This document shows, in pieces, positions 6,524-9,096 of a stretch of 9,096 nt of DNA. The DNA is from Candidatus Acetothermia bacterium (lineage in GTDB: Bacteria > Bipolaricaulota > Bipolaricaulia > RBG-16-55-9 > JANLFV01): assembly GCA_028275195.1 (NCBI GenBank), contig JAPWVC010000049.1, forward strand, positions 1 to 9,096, written 5' to 3'. Every line of letters begins with the position of its first letter. Position 1 is the stretch's first letter. The position numbers were made by a program, and so were the translations under genes. The notes beneath the pieces are model-generated. The model had not been told where the DNA came from. It ran no database searches and saw nothing but the letters and a program-made list of their open reading frames with translations.

Positions 6524-7460
6524 ACCTGATCCGCGGATCGAGGAGGCCATAGAGGAGGTCGACGAGGAAGTTGACCAGGATGATCACGGCCGCGATGAAG
6601 AGGACGATCCCCTGGACCACGGGGAGGTCGCGTTGGGAGATCGCCAGGATCACCAGCCTTCCCATCCCCGGGAGGTAGAAGACGCTCTCGATGATGATCG
6701 TGCCCGCGAGAAGGCCCCCGAGCTGTAGCCCCAGGACGGTCACCACCGAGATGAGGGAGTTCCGGAGAGCATGCTTGTAGATCACGACCCGCTCCGCCAG
6801 CCCCTTCCCCCGGGCCGTCCGGACATACTCCTCGCCCAGGACCTCCAGGAGCGAGGAGCGCGTCATCCTGGTGATGACCGCCGCGCGGACGAACCCGAGG
6901 GCCAGGGCCGGGAGCAAGAGGGACCTGAGGGCCCCGAGGGGGCCCTCCCCCCAGCCGGTGAACCCTCCGGCGGGGAACCAGCGGGCATAGACGGCGAAGA
7001 GGAGGATGAGCAAGATCCCCAGCCAGAACTCGGGGATCGAGATCCCAAGCTGGGAGAAGATCATGATCCCCCAGTCCCCAGGGCGGTTGTGATGGGTGGC
7101 GGCATAGATCCCCAAGGGGATGGCGATGATGATCGTGACCAGGAGGGCCAAGGCCGCCAGTGGGCCGGTGACCAAGAGGCGGCTGGCGATGAGGCTCGCG
7201 ACCGGGAGGTCGTAATGGAAGGACCAGCCTAAATCCCCGGTGAAGAGCCCCCTCAGCCAATCGAGGTATTGGGCCAGCAGGGGGCGGTCCAAGCCGAGCC
7301 TCTCCCGGACTTGAGCCAGTATCTCCGGGTTGGCCTCGGTCCCGAGGATGATCTGGGCCGGGTCCCCGGGGATGACACGCATGACCAGGAAGACGATAAT
7401 CGAGATGAGGAGGAGGGTCAGGATCAGGACCCCCAAGCGCCTCAGCACATAAGCTTGCAT
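6516..7460 (-). CDS. ABC transporter permease, DppB/OppB type
   Basis: This is the first membrane subunit of the importer, 314 residues, the usual DppB/OppB length. It opens with the classic permease N-terminus (AYVLRRLGVLILTLLLISIIVFLVMRVIPGDPA, split here as a membrane segment at about 9-29 followed by RVIPGDPA), then a long external loop with LGLDRPLLAQYLDWL (55-69) and GDLGWSF (75-81). Further hydrophobic segments lie near 98-120, 132-158, 181-197, 235-260 and 282-304. The cytoplasmic EAA loop, which docks the ATPase, is EEYVRTARGKGLAERVVIYK (210-229) followed by HALRN. It ends LLDPRIRYD, as family members do. The ATG is preceded only by GATGAG, directly adjacent, and a strong hairpin ends 10 bases upstream, so translation start may be weak or structure-dependent. 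It overlaps the next gene by 8 bases. Confidence 0.95.
   Translation of the reverse strand: MQAYVLRRLGVLILTLLLISIIVFLVMRVIPGDPAQIILGTEANPEILAQVRERLGLDRPLLAQYLDWLRGLFTGDLGWSFHYDLPVASLIASRLLVTGPLAALALLVTIIIAIPLGIYAATHHNRPGDWGIMIFSQLGISIPEFWLGILLILLFAVYARWFPAGGFTGWGEGPLGALRSLLLPALALGFVRAAVITRMTRSSLLEVLGEEYVRTARGKGLAERVVIYKHALRNSLISVVTVLGLQLGGLLAGTIIIESVFYLPGMGRLVILAISQRDLPVVQGIVLFIAAVIILVNFLVDLLYGLLDPRIRYD
6927..6947 (-). repeat. Perfect 9-bp inverted repeat inside the permease gene
   Basis: GAGGGCCCC and GGGGCCCTC, separated by 3 bases, form a perfect 9-pair GC-rich stem. It lies in codons 172-178 (E-G-P-L-G-A-L) of the DppB-type permease, in the loop before a membrane segment. It may simply reflect GC-rich codon choice; a role in translational pausing is speculation. 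Confidence 0.5.
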
Positions 7461-7470
7461 CTCATCTAGT

Positions 7471-7519
7471 GGCGGGGCGACCGGTGGACCCGGTCACCCC
7501 GCCAGGCGGCCTGCCGCCT
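7471..7519 (-). other. Tandem GC-rich hairpins between binding-protein and permease genes
   Basis: The 76-base gap between the first two genes contains two adjacent inverted repeats. In the transcript the first is AGGCGGC / GCCGCCT (7513-7519 with 7504-7510), 7 pairs around a 2-base loop, or 6 pairs around 4 bases. The second is GGCGGGGTGACCGG / CCGGTCGCCCCGCC (7490-7503 with 7471-7484), a 14-pair stem with one G-U wobble and a 5-base loop. The 3' side continues ACTAGATGAG into the permease ATG, with no U-run, so this is not a classical rho-independent terminator. By analogy with structures after binding-protein genes in other transporter operons, it probably stabilises the upstream mRNA or lowers downstream expression; that role is inferred. 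Confidence 0.75.
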
Positions 7520-7536
7520 CTTCAATTATCCCCGAT

Positions 7537-9072
7537 CTAACGGCTCTTATACACCTCGGTCACATCGTCGAGATAGATCGGGAAGATCCGCCAGTTCTCC
7601 ACATTCTTCTGCATCGCCATGATCAGGTGCGGGTCCTGGATGAAGTAGTTGACGACATCCTTGGCCAAGATCCATTGGACGATGGTGTAGATCACCTTCC
7701 GCTGGGCCTCGTTCACCGTGGTCTCGCCCTTGATCATCAGCTCGTCGAGGTCGGGGTTGCTGTAACCCCTTCTGTAGTAGTAGTCCGGCCTGGCCGGGCC
7801 GTAGCCGGAGAGCATGGCCGCGGGATCGAGTCGCCCGATATGGCCGATCACGGTGAGGTCGTAGTCGGCGTTAGTGTAGACCTCGGAGAGCCACCTCCCC
7901 CACTCGATGATCTCCAGCTCGAGCTCGATCCCGATCTCCTTCAGTTGGTCGGCGATGATCTCCCCGGTCCGGATGTGGGGCTCATAGGGCTGGGGGAGCT
8001 TCATCTTGGCCTTGAAGCCGTTGGGGTAGCCGGCCTCGGCCAGCAATTCCTTAGCCTTGGCGGGATCGTAGCCGCAGACCCAGAGCATGTCCGCATAGTA
8101 GGGGCTCACGGGGGTGAGATGGGAGCCGATCGGGGTCCCATACCCGAACATCGCCCCCTCGATGATCTTCTCCCGATCGATCCCATGGCAGATGGCCCGC
8201 CGGACGCGGACATCATCAAAAGGCTTACGGGCGTTGTTGATGGCCATGATCTGGACCAGGTTCTGCGGCCCGGAGACGATCTTCAGGTTCGGATTGGCCT
8301 CGACCGCCGGGACATTCTCCCCGGAGAGGATGATCACATCGACATCGCCGGCCTGGAGGGCCGCGAGCGCGGCGGAGGGATCGGGGATGAACTTGAAGAC
8401 GACCTTATCGAGGTAAGGCAGCTCCTTCTTGTAGTAGTCGGGGAACCTCTCGAGCGTCACATGATCCCCCCGGACCCACTCCACGAACTTGAACGGGCCG
8501 GTCCCGACCGGCTGGCTGGCGAGGGTCGCCACCGCCTCCTGGGGGACGATGATCGAGTCCCCCTCGGTCAGGTAATAAAGGAACCCGGGGGTCGTGACCT
8601 TCATCCTGAAACGGACGGTATAGTCGTCGAGGACCTCGATCGCGGCGACATTGGCGTAGTATTCAGGATGGGGGTGGCCGGTCGCGGGGTCCATATCCCG
8701 CTCGAAGGTGAACTTGATGTCAGAGGCCACGAGCTCCCGGCCATTGTGGAACTTCACCCCTCGCCGCAAGTGGAAGGTGTATTCCAGCCCGTCGGGGGAG
8801 ACCTCCCAGCTCTCCGCGACCCCCGGGAGGATGTTCCCCCGGTTATCGATCTTCACTAAGCCCTCGTAGAGGTTGTGCTGGAGGATCCGATCGATCGCCG
8901 CGGCCGCATTGGTCGTGGGGTCCAGGCCCGGTGGCTCGGCCATCTCCGCGACCACTAGGACCCCGCCGTAGACTGGCTGGGGGGCCGAGGCCGAGCTAGA
9001 ATTGCTCAGGGCGCTCGAGGCCAACAGCACCAGCCCCAGCAGAACGCTCAATAGACTCCACCTTCTTACCAT
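7537..9072 (-). CDS. ABC transporter substrate-binding protein, family 5 (peptide/nickel type)
   Basis: This is the extracytoplasmic solute receptor of a Dpp/Opp-type ABC importer, 511 residues, a normal length for SBP family 5. Residues 1 to about 30 look like a Sec signal peptide: MVRR, a hydrophobic stretch LLSVLLGLVLLASS, then a Ser/Ala-rich tail with a possible cleavage site after ASA (28-30). There is no lipobox cysteine, so it is probably free in a periplasm rather than a lipoprotein. Family features include AESWEVSPDGLEYTFHLRRG (86-105) followed by VKFHNG and ASDIKFTFER, QPVGTGPFKF (187-196), and VRRAICHGIDREKI (290-303). The start is supported by a strong Shine-Dalgarno sequence 8 bases upstream. 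It is the first gene seen in the cluster, with the two permease genes directly downstream. The ligand cannot be read from the sequence; peptides are typical of the family, but family 5 also binds nickel, sugars and other compounds. Family assignment is firm and substrate is open. Confidence 0.95.
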   Translation of the reverse strand: MVRRWSLLSVLLGLVLLASSALSNSSSASAPQPVYGGVLVVAEMAEPPGLDPTTNAAAAIDRILQHNLYEGLVKIDNRGNILPGVAESWEVSPDGLEYTFHLRRGVKFHNGRELVASDIKFTFERDMDPATGHPHPEYYANVAAIEVLDDYTVRFRMKVTTPGFLYYLTEGDSIIVPQEAVATLASQPVGTGPFKFVEWVRGDHVTLERFPDYYKKELPYLDKVVFKFIPDPSAALAALQAGDVDVIILSGENVPAVEANPNLKIVSGPQNLVQIMAINNARKPFDDVRVRRAICHGIDREKIIEGAMFGYGTPIGSHLTPVSPYYADMLWVCGYDPAKAKELLAEAGYPNGFKAKMKLPQPYEPHIRTGEIIADQLKEIGIELELEIIEWGRWLSEVYTNADYDLTVIGHIGRLDPAAMLSGYGPARPDYYYRRGYSNPDLDELMIKGETTVNEAQRKVIYTIVQWILAKDVVNYFIQDPHLIMAMQKNVENWRIFPIYLDDVTEVYKSR

Positions 9073-9080
9073 TTTAAAGC

Positions 9081-9089
9081 TCCTCCTTT
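9081..9089 (-). promoter_or_regulatory. Ribosome binding site of the substrate-binding protein gene
   Basis: On the minus strand the bases read AAAGGAGGA, followed by an 8-base spacer (GCTTTAAA) and the ATG at 9072. This is a near-ideal bacterial Shine-Dalgarno sequence. It contrasts with the weak site of the next gene, which fits higher translation of the binding protein. Only 24 bases upstream of the start are in the window, so no promoter can be judged. Confidence 0.85.
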
Positions 9090-9096
9090 CTTTGGC

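Noticed and set aside
7471..7503. Rho-independent terminator after the binding-protein gene
   Set aside because: The stem is strong but no U-run follows on the minus strand; the next bases are ACTAGATGAG and then the permease ATG.
1..9096. CRISPR arrays, tRNA/rRNA genes, insertion sequences and long direct repeats
   Set aside because: Almost all sequence is accounted for by the nine coding regions, and I saw no regularly spaced repeats, cloverleaf-like segments or transposase motifs. Frequent GATC and GGAG strings are explained by codon preference.

Overview
The window holds one tightly packed gene cluster. Every convincing gene is on the minus strand, so transcription runs from position 9096 towards position 1. 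There are eight complete genes and a ninth that runs off the left edge. The DNA is GC-rich, and the coding strand is rich in purines (many GAG, AAG, AGG and ATC codons). Strong bacterial Shine-Dalgarno sequences precede most starts, and type III pantothenate kinase is a bacterial enzyme. This points to a bacterium, possibly a thermophilic or poorly cultured lineage; the sequence alone does not name it.

In order of transcription: (a) 9072-5687, the secreted substrate-binding protein and the two permeases of a Dpp/Opp-type (peptide/nickel family) ABC importer. (b) 5664-3359, two hydrolases: an M20 zinc amidohydrolase of the ArgE/DapE type and a DmpA/P1-family self-cleaving N-terminal-nucleophile hydrolase. 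(c) 3362-794, three coenzyme A pathway genes: panB (ketopantoate hydroxymethyltransferase), panE (ketopantoate reductase) and coaX (type III pantothenate kinase). (d) 807-1, the first 269 codons of a class III PLP-dependent aminotransferase.

Apart from a 22-base gap before the M20 gene and a 76-base gap after the binding-protein gene, neighbouring genes overlap by 4 to 16 bases, so the cluster is very probably one translationally coupled operon. The 76-base gap carries two adjacent GC-rich hairpins, and the permease gene after it has only a poor ribosome binding site. That arrangement could keep binding protein in excess over membrane subunits. No gene-free stretch exceeds 300 bases, and I saw no tRNA, rRNA, CRISPR array, mobile element or rho-independent terminator. 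The operon promoter, if it lies directly upstream, is beyond position 9096.

The most interesting point is the combination. PanB and PanE make pantoate, and CoaX phosphorylates pantothenate. The intervening step (PanC) and the beta-alanine source (PanD) are not in the window. In their place are an importer, two amide hydrolases and an aminotransferase. The DmpA family includes beta-aminopeptidases, which release beta-alanine from peptides, and ThnT, which hydrolyses a pantetheine amide. A reasonable but untested model is that the operon imports a beta-alanyl or pantetheine-like amide, cleaves it to beta-alanine or pantothenate, and feeds CoA synthesis.
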